NCBI GenBank assembly: GCA_009911175.1
Contig: QXWX01000034.1
Coordinates: forward strand, 10,668-74,667
Source: Lachnospiraceae bacterium
Lineage (GTDB): Bacteria; Bacillota_A; Clostridia; Lachnospirales; Lachnospiraceae
Length of the DNA stretch: 64,000 nt
Direction: 5' to 3'
Position numbers and translations under genes: made by a program
Notes under the pieces: generated by a model
The model's input: only the letters and a program-made list of their open reading frames with translations
Told to the model about the DNA's origin: nothing
Database searches by the model: none
Shown here: in pieces, positions 41,837 to 50,811 of the stretch
How positions within the stretch are numbered: position 1 is the first letter of the stretch
How the letters are laid out: every line of letters begins with the position of its first letter

Positions 41837-41848
41837 CTATTTGTCCTC

Positions 41849-43297
41849 CTAACTAATTTCACTGAAAATATCTTTTGGATTTTTACGGGCAATCAGAATG
41901 CCGGCAGCCCCAACCGATATTACAACCAACAACGCTACGCCGATCCAACCGTACAGCATGAGTTCTGGTGTAACGGCGACGGAAACGCCTGTAACTGTTT
42001 CCTCTGAATCCTCCGCATTTTTTGCGACTTTTCCTTCCTCTAAGACATTCTGCTCCGTTGCCTTTTGCACCTGCTGCCGCACAAGATAATCCGCTGTAAT
42101 ATCAGAAGCGGCGGGCGCAGCCGTAAAAGAGAGGAATAGGGCGGCGGCAGCGATCATGGATGCTTCCAATAATATCTGCCCCAATATTTTTATCTTCGGT
42201 GTGCCAAGGGCTAATAAAATTCCGATTTCCTGCACCCGCCCTTTCATCCAAAAAACAAATACTAAAAATAGGATGATCAGGCTGGCTCCTGCAACTACGA
42301 TAACTAATATCTGGCTGACATTCTCCAAATCATTGAAATTTTTCGACATCTTATCAATATTTCCGTTGTTGTCAATCAAATCATAGCGTTCCCATCCAAT
42401 ATCCGCTTTCTGTATCTCTTTTTTTATTTCATCGTATTGGTTCACGTCTGCCACTTTGAAATATGCTTTTTCGTACAATGCACCTGATGTACTTCCTTCT
42501 GCTTTTTCTGGAAATCCTAAATCGGTAAAGATCATATTTTCAGAACGGTAAGTATCTCCGGACATGACAGGCGTCATTTTCTGCTGAACCCTGTAAATCC
42601 CAACAATCTCCGCCCCAAAGACGGTTCCATTCTCTATATCACGGCGGTCATTAAATTGTATTCTGTTTCCAACCGACAGGTTGTTTTTTGCGGCAAGTTC
42701 TTCTGAAATCACGCATACGTCAATATCTTCCTCTGTTATCATCCGTCCGTCCTTCATTGTTACATTTCCTGACAGGACATTGGCATCCAATGCCATATTT
42801 TTATTGCCGATTAAGCTGACACAAAGTAAATCAGAGCTCTGGTCTACATCATCATCCTCAATTCTGGAAAAATCCACAGGATTCACTGCTGTGACGGCAG
42901 TTGTAATATTATACTCGGAAATGCCGGAAACAGCGGCAATCTTTTCCATATCATGGATTAAAATTGTCTGGAACGAATTATCATATGATACTCTCCATGA
43001 CGTCCCATAGTTTGTTTCTATTTTTTCGACATTCACGCCATCGAAATTCCCTTCTTCCCCCTCGGTCTTTTTTTCAAGAATTTCATCTGCCCTGTTCCGC
43101 TTGTTTGCTTCGTTTGCTTCTATCAGAAATCCAGCCCCTACTGCCTGCTTTGTCTTATTCTGGGTGGCGATGCTTGCATTTCGGCTGGCCATGCCCGATA
43201 AAAAAAACAGACTGATCATAAATACTACAAAAAACAGAAGTATGCTTTTGACTGGTTTGCGTATAACCGAACGCCACGCCACTTGGAAACTATTCAT
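41849..43297 (-). CDS. FtsX-family ABC permease, subunit 2
   Basis: A 482-residue permease with the four-helix FtsX/MacB plan: one N-terminal helix (KSILLFFVVFMISLFFLSGM), a ~290-residue exterior domain, then three helices (from VSQILVIVVAGASLIILFLV). The coupling motif after helix 2 is VQEIGILLALGTPKIKILGQ. Glu/Lys-rich insert near residues 400-425. It is separated from the other permease by four bases; the two probably form a heterodimer with the ATPase. Confidence 0.9.
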   Translation of the reverse strand: MNSFQVAWRSVIRKPVKSILLFFVVFMISLFFLSGMASRNASIATQNKTKQAVGAGFLIEANEANKRNRADEILEKKTEGEEGNFDGVNVEKIETNYGTSWRVSYDNSFQTILIHDMEKIAAVSGISEYNITTAVTAVNPVDFSRIEDDDVDQSSDLLCVSLIGNKNMALDANVLSGNVTMKDGRMITEEDIDVCVISEELAAKNNLSVGNRIQFNDRRDIENGTVFGAEIVGIYRVQQKMTPVMSGDTYRSENMIFTDLGFPEKAEGSTSGALYEKAYFKVADVNQYDEIKKEIQKADIGWERYDLIDNNGNIDKMSKNFNDLENVSQILVIVVAGASLIILFLVFVFWMKGRVQEIGILLALGTPKIKILGQILLEASMIAAAALFLSFTAAPAASDITADYLVRQQVQKATEQNVLEEGKVAKNAEDSEETVTGVSVAVTPELMLYGWIGVALLVVISVGAAGILIARKNPKDIFSEIS

Positions 43298-43300
43298 TGT

Positions 43301-44524
43301 CTATCCCTCCATTTTCGATAAAGTTTCTTTGGGGTTCGTTCTTAATATCGGGAGCAGGGAGACTATGACTGCCGCCAATACAAGCAGGCTTCCCAAACCT
43401 GCCAGAATGCCTACATCTTTGAATTGTAATAAAACTTCTAAAGAAATGTCTGTTGTTCCAGATTCCGTAAGGAAACCTTGTAAAATGCCCGCCATAAAGT
43501 TTCCAAGGCAACATGAGCCAAGGACAGCGAATGCGAAGACGAAAAATGATTCCATAAATACCTGTAAAAAAATACTGGCTTTTGATTTCCCAACACTGAT
43601 AAAAATAGCAGTTTCTTTCTGCCGCGTCCGCATCCACATACAAAGCAGTAAAGATACGATCACCGTTCCTGCCAGAAGCGTCAGGGCAAGCATAAGCTTT
43701 GCAGCCCTGGTAATCTGTTCTAATGGCAGAGACATTTGTTGATACAAGGTATCAGATGTCGTAGAATCTGCTTTATCAGATAAATATTTGTTCAATTTTT
43801 CCTCTAATAAACTTAATTGCTCTGGATTTTTGCAATAAACAGCAACTTTGGCATAACCCTCCGTTTCAAATAAATCCGAATAGGAACTGTTATCTATGAA
43901 TATCTGATTTTCAATACGGTTTACAGAATCCATTCCTTCAGGCTGCCTGCTTTCATTTCCAGATAAAAAGATACCGACAATTTCTAAGGAAACCCGCTTT
44001 CCATTGGTATTTTCTAATTCTATCCAGTCTCCTGATTTTAATTGATTGGCATCCGCAAGATAAGAGTTGATAACAATCCCTTTTATGTCCCCCGCAATAT
44101 AGCTGCCAGATACAAGACGGTATACCCCTTCTGAAAACCCGCTGTCATTTTCCAGATTATCGTAGGATAGAAGGGATACTTTCTGATTGGATGCTTCTGT
44201 AGAATCGCTGCCCGTAACCAATTGGAAATTTACAGGAAACGCATCGTTTTTTGCCAGGCAATTTACAGTGGAAACTTCCTCTAAATCCTTTATCCATTCC
44301 ACGTCATCCAATGTAATCCTGTCATCCTCTTTCAAAATCCCCATGACAACTTTTGCTTTTGTTTTTTCTCCAATTGCCGTTTTTGAATCAGCCGTTGCAC
44401 GGAGAATCATGTTTGTGCTTAGTATCATGCTGCTCACAATGAGCAGCACAAAAAACAATAAGACTGTCTTGGCTCTTTTTCGCTTCAAGTACCGAAACGC
44501 AAGCTGATAGAATGCCATGTCCAT
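43301..44524 (-). CDS. FtsX-family ABC permease, subunit 1
   Basis: A 407-residue permease of the same plan: N-terminal helix (KTVLLFFVLLIVSSMILSTN), an exterior domain, and three C-terminal helices starting near AAKLMLALTLLAGTVIVSLL. The coupling motif is RQKETAIFISVGKSKASIFL. GGAGGAAGGA precedes the ATG. It follows the lipoprotein by nine bases. Such four-gene units with an adjacent two-component system commonly handle antimicrobial peptides; the substrate is inferred only from this class. Confidence 0.9.
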   Translation of the reverse strand: MDMAFYQLAFRYLKRKRAKTVLLFFVLLIVSSMILSTNMILRATADSKTAIGEKTKAKVVMGILKEDDRITLDDVEWIKDLEEVSTVNCLAKNDAFPVNFQLVTGSDSTEASNQKVSLLSYDNLENDSGFSEGVYRLVSGSYIAGDIKGIVINSYLADANQLKSGDWIELENTNGKRVSLEIVGIFLSGNESRQPEGMDSVNRIENQIFIDNSSYSDLFETEGYAKVAVYCKNPEQLSLLEEKLNKYLSDKADSTTSDTLYQQMSLPLEQITRAAKLMLALTLLAGTVIVSLLLCMWMRTRQKETAIFISVGKSKASIFLQVFMESFFVFAFAVLGSCCLGNFMAGILQGFLTESGTTDISLEVLLQFKDVGILAGLGSLLVLAAVIVSLLPILRTNPKETLSKMEG

Positions 44525-44533
44525 TCCTTCCTC

Positions 44534-45067
44534 CTATTCATATTGGGTAATGATTACTTTTTCAGCTGTAAAATTTTCTGTATTGTCAAAATTCCCATAG
44601 AGCAGCAATGATGTTTTTTTCTTGATATCCTCTTTGGCAGCGTCATTGACCGTGGCTTCTCCAATCGCTATGCTTATCACTGCTCTCTGGAATATGCAGT
44701 GATCTCCATATTTAACAGTCACTTTTGCCCCCTCATTTTCGTACCCTTCCGCGGCGACGACAGCCTCGTCAGCATGATCTGATGTTACTTGGTTCACCAC
44801 GCATCCATGATCTGAAAACTCGATTACATCTCCCTGTAAATCAGATGCCGCAATGATTTCATCACCATCCATACTCCCGACACTATTTGAATTGTTCTCA
44901 TTGGAAATATCTTTTTTGTCAGAGCCTGTTGTACCATTTTCAATATAAGTATCTTCAGCTTTGCTTTCTCCGTTTGTGCCTGTTCCATTTAGCGTACCGC
45001 AGCCTGTCAAAGCAAAAATACTTGCCCCAACCACGAATGCCCGCATGAATTTTTTGATCTTCATCAT
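44534..45067 (-). CDS. Small lipoprotein, candidate efflux adaptor
   Basis: A 177-residue lipoprotein with lipobox ALTGC near residue 23, then a Ser/Asn/Gly/Glu linker and a compact domain (residues ~75-177). The domain contains IEFSDHGCVVNQV and LLLYGNFDNTENFTAEKVII and could be an OB-like beta fold. As first gene of the operon before two MacB-type permeases it may act as an accessory or adaptor protein. No family is recognised with certainty. The start is 45067 or the next codon; both have AGGCGG upstream. Confidence 0.75.
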   Translation of the reverse strand: MMKIKKFMRAFVVGASIFALTGCGTLNGTGTNGESKAEDTYIENGTTGSDKKDISNENNSNSVGSMDGDEIIAASDLQGDVIEFSDHGCVVNQVTSDHADEAVVAAEGYENEGAKVTVKYGDHCIFQRAVISIAIGEATVNDAAKEDIKKKTSLLLYGNFDNTENFTAEKVIITQYE

Positions 45068-45410
45068 TCTTTTCCGCCTTTCTTTTTGATATGTTTGTAT
45101 TTAGTATTATGGTTTTTAGATGCCCTGCAAGGATGCACGGCATTCAGATAACGAAGCCATTGTATCTAAAAACCCTGCTAAAAATCCTGTAAAATACAAA
45201 AAGATATAAGTGACTTTTTAGAGGATTTTTACAGAATTTCATATTATACTAATACTAAGCGGCTGCGTTAGCAGACGTAAGAGTGCGTCAGCACGGTTTT
45301 TGCGAATGGATAAGTGGGTTGGAAATATTTACTGTTGCAAATAGCAGCAAAATTGCAGATCTGCTTTTATACTTTGGGAAAATAAACAAAACCAGGAAAG
45401 GATTGAAAAA
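45068..45410. promoter_or_regulatory. Divergent control region of the second efflux module
   Basis: A 343-bp AT-rich gap between the efflux operon and its two-component system. It holds a perfect 11-bp inverted repeat GGTTTTTAGAT/ATCTAAAAACC (45111-45121, 45164-45174). A second pair, TAAAAATCCT and AGGATTTTTA, lies further right at about 45179-45230. For the plus strand TTTACA-N16-TAATAC is a possible promoter near 45225-45255. Such paired motifs suit OmpR-type regulator binding in both directions. Confidence 0.45.
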
Positions 45411-46097
45411 ATGAAAATACTTCTTTTAGAAGATGATTTAGAGCTTTGCAGCTCGATACAATCACAATTAACAAAAAACGGGTATATGGTTGATGCCTGT
45501 AATGATGGGGAAACTGCCATGCTGTATGCCTTACATACAGATTATTCCTATGATTTGGCTATTGTGGACAGGATGCTCCCTGTTATTGACGGGCTGACAA
45601 TTATTAAAGCTATGCGGAAAAAAGGCATCCAGATTCCTGTTATTATCATTACAGGGATGACCGCCCTTAATGAAAAGATAGAGGGATTGGACGGCGGAGC
45701 TGACGATTATTTAGCCAAGCCATTCCATATACAGGAACTACTTGCCCGTGTGAGGGCTTTAACAAGGCGTCCAAGCGAAATAAAAGCAGAGGATAATCTC
45801 TACTACGCAGACTTGTGTTTTAATAAATCAAACCGTGGACTGACTTGCAGCCTAAAGACTATTTTTTTAACAGCAAAAGAGTCTGAATTGTTATATGTCC
45901 TTATGAAAAGTCCAGAAACACTTTTCTCAAGAGAACAATTGATATTGAAAATATGGGGTACATCATCGGAAGTTGAACAGGGAAATGTTGATAATTACAT
46001 TTCTTTTTTACGGAAACGGTTAAGGGAATTAAAGAGTATCTGTGAAATAAAAACCGTATATGGGGCTGGATACTCTCTAACCCAGAAACGGAAATAA
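45411..46097 (+). CDS. OmpR-family response regulator
   Basis: A 228-residue regulator with receiver residues D8-D9, phospho-acceptor D53 (LAIVDRMLPVIDG) and lysine in YLAKPFH. The winged-helix DNA-binding domain starts near residue 130 (TIFLTAKESELLYVLMKSPE) and ends LKSICEIKTVYGAGYSLTQ. AGGAAAGG precedes the ATG. It is divergent from the FtsX/lipoprotein operon and precedes its cognate kinase by 42 bases, so it probably controls that operon. Confidence 0.93.
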   Translation: MKILLLEDDLELCSSIQSQLTKNGYMVDACNDGETAMLYALHTDYSYDLAIVDRMLPVIDGLTIIKAMRKKGIQIPVIIITGMTALNEKIEGLDGGADDYLAKPFHIQELLARVRALTRRPSEIKAEDNLYYADLCFNKSNRGLTCSLKTIFLTAKESELLYVLMKSPETLFSREQLILKIWGTSSEVEQGNVDNYISFLRKRLRELKSICEIKTVYGAGYSLTQKRK

Positions 46098-46139
46098 AAT
46101 GTTTATGTCATACAAGCCATGACAGATTGGAGACCACAA

Positions 46140-47444
46140 ATGCTGAAACCACTGTCAAAAAAATTAAACGCCTTTTTTATAACGGCTATTATGTTAATCA
46201 TTACCTCAATTATGATGATTCTCTGCAAAAACTATATCCACATGGAGCAATCAAATGAGATTATTTTTTTTCAGAAAATGGCTACGCAGATGATATACCA
46301 GCTTGAAGATAGCAGCCAGGATTTTGAATCTATTGCGGATTTCTACCATGAGTACAGACGCCCTATATTCTGCTATATTCAAGATTCCTCTGGAAAGATG
46401 ATATACCAGACAGATTCTGACTTTCCTACGGATGCAGACACTCTTTTGGAGCGTTTCCGCATACAGACTGGCAAAGAAGATATTTTCATAATCACAAATG
46501 ATAAGAAACCGACTACAAACCAAAGCGGTATATTTGAGTTTCATGGAACGAGAAATGACGAATATTTAGGGATACTTGCAACGATTGTAATGCCAAATAA
46601 CACGGCTTTCCACCTGTCGCTGATTTACAGGCAGCAGTCCTTATTTGATATTTTAACAAAACAGGCTTTCCTTTATGTTTCCTTATGGTTTCTTTCCCTT
46701 ATTGCCGTGTCGATTATGAGCCATTTTCTAATAAAGAAAGCATTAGAGCCAACGGAAGTAATGTTGAAAAGCCAGAAGGATTTTATAGCTTCTGCTTCGC
46801 ATGAATTGAAATCCCCGCTTGCCGTTATTCTGGCAAACGCAGAAAAGCTGGAACAATTACAAATAGATCATACTGAATTTAGAAAATCTGTTAACATCTT
46901 AGACAATGAATGCATGAGAATGTCGAAACTGGTCAAGGATATGCTGCTTCTGGCTTCATCTGATGCCAAATCATGGACTTTATGCAAAAATATCATTGAT
47001 ATAGACACATTGTTAATCTCCTTATATGAAGCTTATGAACCGATCTGCATCAGCAAAAAAATTTGCCTGCGCTTGGAAATCAGTGAAAGCAGTTATCCTA
47101 AATTCTGTGCAGATGGAGAACGGCTTTTTCAGATATTGTCAATTTTTATGGACAATGCCATTCACCATTCTATAAACAATGAGCAAATCGAAATTAAAAC
47201 AGCAGTAACGGCAAAACATATCACATTTTTCGTAACCGACCACGGAAGAGGCATTCCAGAAGATGATAAACCGTATATTTTTAATCGTTTCTATTGCGCA
47301 GACGAATCAAGGACAGATAAATCAAATTTTGGATTAGGACTCAGCATAGCAGACGAGCTTGCAAAAATGATGAATGGTAAAGTTGGCTGCAAAGACACGG
47401 ATGGGGGCGGGGCTACATTCTTTGTCACACTTCCTTTGAAATAG
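46140..47444 (+). CDS. Sensor histidine kinase of the second efflux module
   Basis: A 434-residue two-helix membrane kinase. Helix 1 is at about residues 8-28 (LNAFFITAIMLIITSIMMIL), followed by a ~140-residue exterior sensor and helix 2 (VSLWFLSLIAVSIMSHFLI). The dimerisation motif is SASHELKSPLAVILANAEKL with the phospho-acceptor histidine. The ATPase domain shows FMDNAIHHSINNEQ, DHGRGIPEDD and GLGLSIADELAKMM. GGAGACCACAA sets the start at 46140. A perfect hairpin lies just beyond its stop. Confidence 0.92.
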   Translation: MLKPLSKKLNAFFITAIMLIITSIMMILCKNYIHMEQSNEIIFFQKMATQMIYQLEDSSQDFESIADFYHEYRRPIFCYIQDSSGKMIYQTDSDFPTDADTLLERFRIQTGKEDIFIITNDKKPTTNQSGIFEFHGTRNDEYLGILATIVMPNNTAFHLSLIYRQQSLFDILTKQAFLYVSLWFLSLIAVSIMSHFLIKKALEPTEVMLKSQKDFIASASHELKSPLAVILANAEKLEQLQIDHTEFRKSVNILDNECMRMSKLVKDMLLLASSDAKSWTLCKNIIDIDTLLISLYEAYEPICISKKICLRLEISESSYPKFCADGERLFQILSIFMDNAIHHSINNEQIEIKTAVTAKHITFFVTDHGRGIPEDDKPYIFNRFYCADESRTDKSNFGLGLSIADELAKMMNGKVGCKDTDGGGATFFVTLPLK

Positions 47445-47455
47445 TCGAATGTCAT

Positions 47456-47485
47456 ATCTCCATGCAGGCATGGCTGCATGGAGAT
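47456..47485. terminator. Hairpin between convergent genes (repeat copy 2)
   Basis: ATCTCCATGCAG and CTGCATGGAGAT pair perfectly around GCATGG. It lies between the convergent histidine kinase and phosphorylase genes and can act as a terminator for either strand, though T-runs are weak. The core TCCATGCAGGCATGGCTGC recurs at 28616-28634. Confidence 0.6.
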
Positions 47486-47490
47486 TTACT

Positions 47491-48258
47491 TCACGTGAAT
47501 AAAAGGCTGGATTCCAAAGCGATGGTCATATATTTATCTCCAGCGCTCATGCCGTAATCCGTCAGATCCCGGGGTTCCCATTTGTCAGAATCCAGGCTGT
47601 CCGCCCCGTAGAAAAACTGGATAATCGGTACATTGCGGAATCTGGCAGCGGCCATGGAGGCCGAGCATTCCATTTCAACTGCAATGCAGCCCTGGTTTTT
47701 GCGCTCCGCCACCGCCTCCTGCGTCTCCCGGTAGATCCCGTCGGTGGTCCAGATCTTTCCCACCGTATAGGGGATCTTGTGGCTTTCCATGCATCTCACC
47801 GCCATTTCGACCGAAGCGCTGTCTGCATGGATGTCCTCGCTTCCTGGAATATAATGGTAGCTTGTGCCCTCATCCCTGACGGCTGACGACGGTATAATGA
47901 TCCTGTTGTCAGCGGCCGCCTGGTTCAAGATGCCGCAGCAGCCAAACTGTATGATTTTCTCTGCTCCCATGGCGATGATTTCCTCCAGCCCGGCCACACA
48001 GGCGGGCGCACCTACCCTGGAGAGAAATAATCCCACCTTTTTGCCCGCGTACTCGATCTCGTACACAGGAAGCGCCCCATTCGCAGTATACAAGCTTGCA
48101 ATCACATTTGCCGGATTCCTCCGGACAAATTCCTGGATCACGCCTTCGGAAAATGTTGTGATACACACCTTCGGAAAACCGGCCTTTTTTTCCATCACAT
48201 CACATGGATTGATCATTGCGTTTGGTTCCTCACAAAAGCGTTCAAAAATCGTTGCCAT
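47491..48258 (-). CDS. Nucleoside phosphorylase (uridine phosphorylase-like)
   Basis: A 255-residue enzyme of the PNP/UDP family, which cleaves nucleosides with phosphate to free base and ribose-1-phosphate. VGLFLSRVGAPACVAGLEEI and IIQFGCCGILNQAAADNRII form the phosphate/ribose-binding region, and CIAVEMECSASMAAARFRNV carries the family EMEC motif with the substrate-binding glutamate. KIWTTDGIYRET matches the base-loop region. AAGGAG is eight bases before the ATG at 48258; a GTG at 48267 overlaps the TetR stop. It is coupled to the TetR-type regulator. Confidence 0.88.
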   Translation of the reverse strand: MATIFERFCEEPNAMINPCDVMEKKAGFPKVCITTFSEGVIQEFVRRNPANVIASLYTANGALPVYEIEYAGKKVGLFLSRVGAPACVAGLEEIIAMGAEKIIQFGCCGILNQAAADNRIIIPSSAVRDEGTSYHYIPGSEDIHADSASVEMAVRCMESHKIPYTVGKIWTTDGIYRETQEAVAERKNQGCIAVEMECSASMAAARFRNVPIIQFFYGADSLDSDKWEPRDLTDYGMSAGDKYMTIALESSLLFT

Positions 48259-48263
48259 TCCAT

Positions 48264-48845
48264 TCACTCCTTTACCAATATTTTTTTGATTTGTCTGACA
48301 ATCCCGGAGGGTATTCCCTCATCCACCGGCATCAGCTTGCTGTACATCCTTACCCCCTGATACGAAAATACGATCAGATGAAATACCGCCTCAATGTCCA
48401 CCTCATGGAATTCCTTTCGGTCTATGCCGTACTGTATCAGCTTTTTCCATGTATTCGCGGATATCAGATACTGCTGGTATAATGCATTTTTCTGTCCCGC
48501 GATCTCCGGAAGGCTGAAGTACTCATAGATTGCCGTGCTTAATGAGGAACGGCTGTCAAGCATTTCCTTCCTGTAGCCCTCCAAAATATCATCCAATATC
48601 GTTACGGCTGATTGGTTCTGCCCGATTCTCAGGTCAAATTCCTGATCCTGCCGGCTCATCATATCGTCGATCATTTCCTGAAAAATCTGGCGGGTGCTTT
48701 CATAATGGCAGTACAAACCGCCCCGGCTCAACTGTGCAGCCTCGCAGATATCCTTCATGGTGACCTGTTTAAACCCCTTTTCCGCAAATAAAATTGCAGC
48801 GCATTTCTTGATATGCTCCCTTGTTTTCTGTCCTTTTTTATTCAT
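48264..48845 (-). CDS. TetR-family transcriptional regulator
   Basis: A 193-residue repressor. The N-terminal helix-turn-helix is VTMKDICEAAQLSRGGLYCH, and the rest is the helical ligand-binding and dimerisation domain. GGAGGTATACTG sets the start at 48845. Its own promoter overlaps a long inverted repeat (48860-48900), so it should repress itself and the phosphorylase gene with which it overlaps. The ligand is unknown. Confidence 0.92.
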   Translation of the reverse strand: MNKKGQKTREHIKKCAAILFAEKGFKQVTMKDICEAAQLSRGGLYCHYESTRQIFQEMIDDMMSRQDQEFDLRIGQNQSAVTILDDILEGYRKEMLDSRSSLSTAIYEYFSLPEIAGQKNALYQQYLISANTWKKLIQYGIDRKEFHEVDIEAVFHLIVFSYQGVRMYSKLMPVDEGIPSGIVRQIKKILVKE

Positions 48846-48859
48846 CAGTATACCTCCTT

Positions 48860-48907
48860 TCCGACATATGTGTCTTATATTATACGACATGCATGTCGGA
48901 TTGTCAA
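48860..48907 (-). promoter_or_regulatory. Consensus promoter with TetR operator
   Basis: Minus strand TTGACA (48907-48902), 17-base spacer and TATAAT (48884-48879), both perfect. An inverted repeat with outer arms TCCGACAT and ATGTCGGA (48860-48867, 48893-48900) and inner GTC/GAC words is centred on the -10. A dimeric repressor there would block the promoter directly. Confidence 0.8.
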
Positions 48908-49025
48908 TAATTTATCTTCTTGACCCTTTGACAGCAAAAAAAAGCCCGTCTGCTTCATTTGAATAAAATCTTCATTTATTCTGCCGATATTTTGAATATC
49001 ACACAATAAGCAAGGAGGAATTTTT

Positions 49026-49493
49026 ATGTCAATGACAAATCTTATGATGGCTGGAAATACGCTGACACAGATGCGCGCTATGCAGTCTGCCAGCACACAA
49101 CTGCAGGGAAGGGCAAACGTATTAAAATCAGAGTTGAAACATGATCAAAATCCAAGTGAAAATAAAAAGGCCCAGATGGAAGAATTAGAAGGCCGGGCCC
49201 AGGATGTCATGGACCAGATGATGGAAGCAGCCCAGAAGACAAATGACGACTTGAAACAGAACGCAGTAGAAAAAGACCAGAAAGACGAAACCAGCAAGCT
49301 GAATGAAAAGAAAGATGAGGAAGATTCCAAAAAAACCGCAGCAGACCGGGTAGAACTGTCCGAAGCGGGTAAGGATTCCCAATCTGCCGCAGCACTCATC
49401 ATCCCCGACAGCGGTTATTCCTATACCAGTACCGGTATGCCGCAGCCACAGCCTGCGCAGCCGTTCGCTTTAAAAGTGGATATTACGGCATAA
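49026..49493 (+). CDS. Gln/Met-rich coiled-coil protein, unknown function
   Basis: A 155-residue hydrophilic, helical protein. The N-terminus MSMTNLMMAGNTLTQMRAMQ is Met-rich; residues ~35-75 form probable coiled coil (KAQMEELEGRAQDVMDQMME), followed by a Lys/Asp/Glu stretch and a Pro/Gln-rich tail (GMPQPQPAQPFALKVDITA). AAGGAGG precedes the ATG and the gene stands alone. The style recalls small FlxA-like proteins, but I cannot confirm membership. It has the same character as the proteins at 5150 and 36678. Confidence 0.7.
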   Translation: MSMTNLMMAGNTLTQMRAMQSASTQLQGRANVLKSELKHDQNPSENKKAQMEELEGRAQDVMDQMMEAAQKTNDDLKQNAVEKDQKDETSKLNEKKDEEDSKKTAADRVELSEAGKDSQSAAALIIPDSGYSYTSTGMPQPQPAQPFALKVDITA

Positions 49494-49564
49494 TAGAAAT
49501 GTAATCTCATTGCGGAATCAGATGCCGCAGATAAATGCAACCGTACAGTTGGAATGTTTTTTAT

Positions 49565-49675
49565 GATTACGATTCACAGTCATTTCACCCGCATGCGCAA
49601 AAACAGCCGGCAAAGCTGTCTGCCGATTCTGGACATCTTGGTTTTTTGCTAATGTGGGGGAAGTGGCTGATTCCA
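49565..49675. repeat. Partial copy of MITE family B (left arm)
   Basis: Matches the left half of the element at 35201-35395: ATTCACAG, CGCAAAAACAGCCGGCAAAG, TCTGCCGAT, and the hairpin arms around TTTTTTGCT. It continues to GGCTGATTCC and then stops just before the small transporter gene. The right half is missing. Confidence 0.75.
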
Positions 49676-49687
49676 GGCAGCCCCATT

Positions 49688-50101
49688 TTATAAAACCATC
49701 ATCAAAGTCCCCGTCCCAATCAAAACACAGCCGATCAATGATTTCACCGTAAATTCCTCATGTAGAAACAGAAACGCCAAAACCAATGTGATGACCACAC
49801 TCAATTTATCAATCGGCACAACCTTTGACGCTTCGCCCAACTGCAGCGCCCTGTAATAGCACAGCCACGAACCGCCCGTTGCCAGACCGGACAATATCAA
49901 AAACAGCCAGCTTTTTCTACTTATTTCGGAAATGCCGTTTTGGGCATGGGTCAGAAACACCATTCCCCATGCCATCATTACCACGACCACCGTGCGGATG
50001 GCTGTCGCCAGATTGGAGTTAACACCTTCGATGCCGACCTTTGCCAGTATTGAGGTGAGCGCCGCAAAAACTGCGGATAACAATGCAAATAGGAACCACA
50101 T
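49688..50101 (-). CDS. EamA/DMT-type small transporter
   Basis: A 137-residue membrane protein with four helices, about half the size of a full EamA transporter. It begins MWFLFALLSAVFAALTSILA and has the motif GSWLCYYRALQLGEASKVVP, typical of the single-repeat EamA branch (which works as a dimer). Substrate unknown; a metabolite or drug exporter is usual for the family. The ribosome binding site is weak. A MITE fragment abuts its 3' end. Confidence 0.85.
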   Translation of the reverse strand: MWFLFALLSAVFAALTSILAKVGIEGVNSNLATAIRTVVVVMMAWGMVFLTHAQNGISEISRKSWLFLILSGLATGGSWLCYYRALQLGEASKVVPIDKLSVVITLVLAFLFLHEEFTVKSLIGCVLIGTGTLMMVL

Positions 50102-50133
50102 ACCATCTCACGTCCTTTAAAATCCAAATTTAT

Positions 50134-50670
50134 TTACAGATTCTTCCCCAGCTCATATGCCTGCTTCGGATATTCTGAATCCAGGATGTCATCAAGTACA
50201 TAGCAGGCTTTTGCAGAGACTATCCCCGCATCCTTCCATTCCAGATATTTTACCATGCCCTTGTAAGAAGCAGCCGCGCCCTCCGCCGATTCTTCTGTTT
50301 CATCCCCATATGTAATCATCAAAACCGCCTTTTTATCCGCCCCCTTCAATGCGGAATTATTTGCGTAAAAACGGTCTATGACAGCTTTTATCTGCGCATT
50401 TATATCATAATAATAAATGGGAGAAACAAATACAACTGCGTCCGCCTTTAAAAGCTCCGGGTTCAACTCCTGCATGTCGTCTTTGAATACGCAGGCCCGG
50501 CTTCCCTTCTGACAGGAATCGCATCCGACACAGGGATGCACATTTTTAAATGCTGCGTCAAACCGGAAGACCTCATGCCCGGCTTCTTCCGCTCCCCTGA
50601 TAAATGAATCTGCCAGATATGATGATGTTCCTTTTTTATGCGCGCTGCCTGTAATGACCAAAATTTTCAT
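50134..50670 (-). CDS. NADPH-dependent FMN reductase/flavodoxin-like protein
   Basis: A 178-residue flavoprotein of the multimeric iron-sulfur flavoprotein/NADPH-FMN reductase group. VITGSAHKKGTSSYLADSFI is the FMN phosphate loop, and HPCVGCDSCQKGSRACVFKD has four cysteines in the arrangement of iron-sulfur flavoproteins. VVFVSPIYYYDINAQIKAVI is the second flavin loop. GGAGGAAATT sets the start at 50670. It is divergent from an NmrA-type reductase, suggesting shared redox control. Confidence 0.88.
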   Translation of the reverse strand: MKILVITGSAHKKGTSSYLADSFIRGAEEAGHEVFRFDAAFKNVHPCVGCDSCQKGSRACVFKDDMQELNPELLKADAVVFVSPIYYYDINAQIKAVIDRFYANNSALKGADKKAVLMITYGDETEESAEGAAASYKGMVKYLEWKDAGIVSAKACYVLDDILDSEYPKQAYELGKNL

Positions 50671-50811
50671 CTTCCAATTTCCTCCAGATTGTATTATCAT
50701 TTTATTGTGATATGGTCATTATAGCATGGGTTGCTCTCTATAAAAAGACCGATTTTGAAAAAGCGAATGCTGATGAAACCAGCAAATCAAATTTCTTGGA
50801 GGAAAAAAGCA

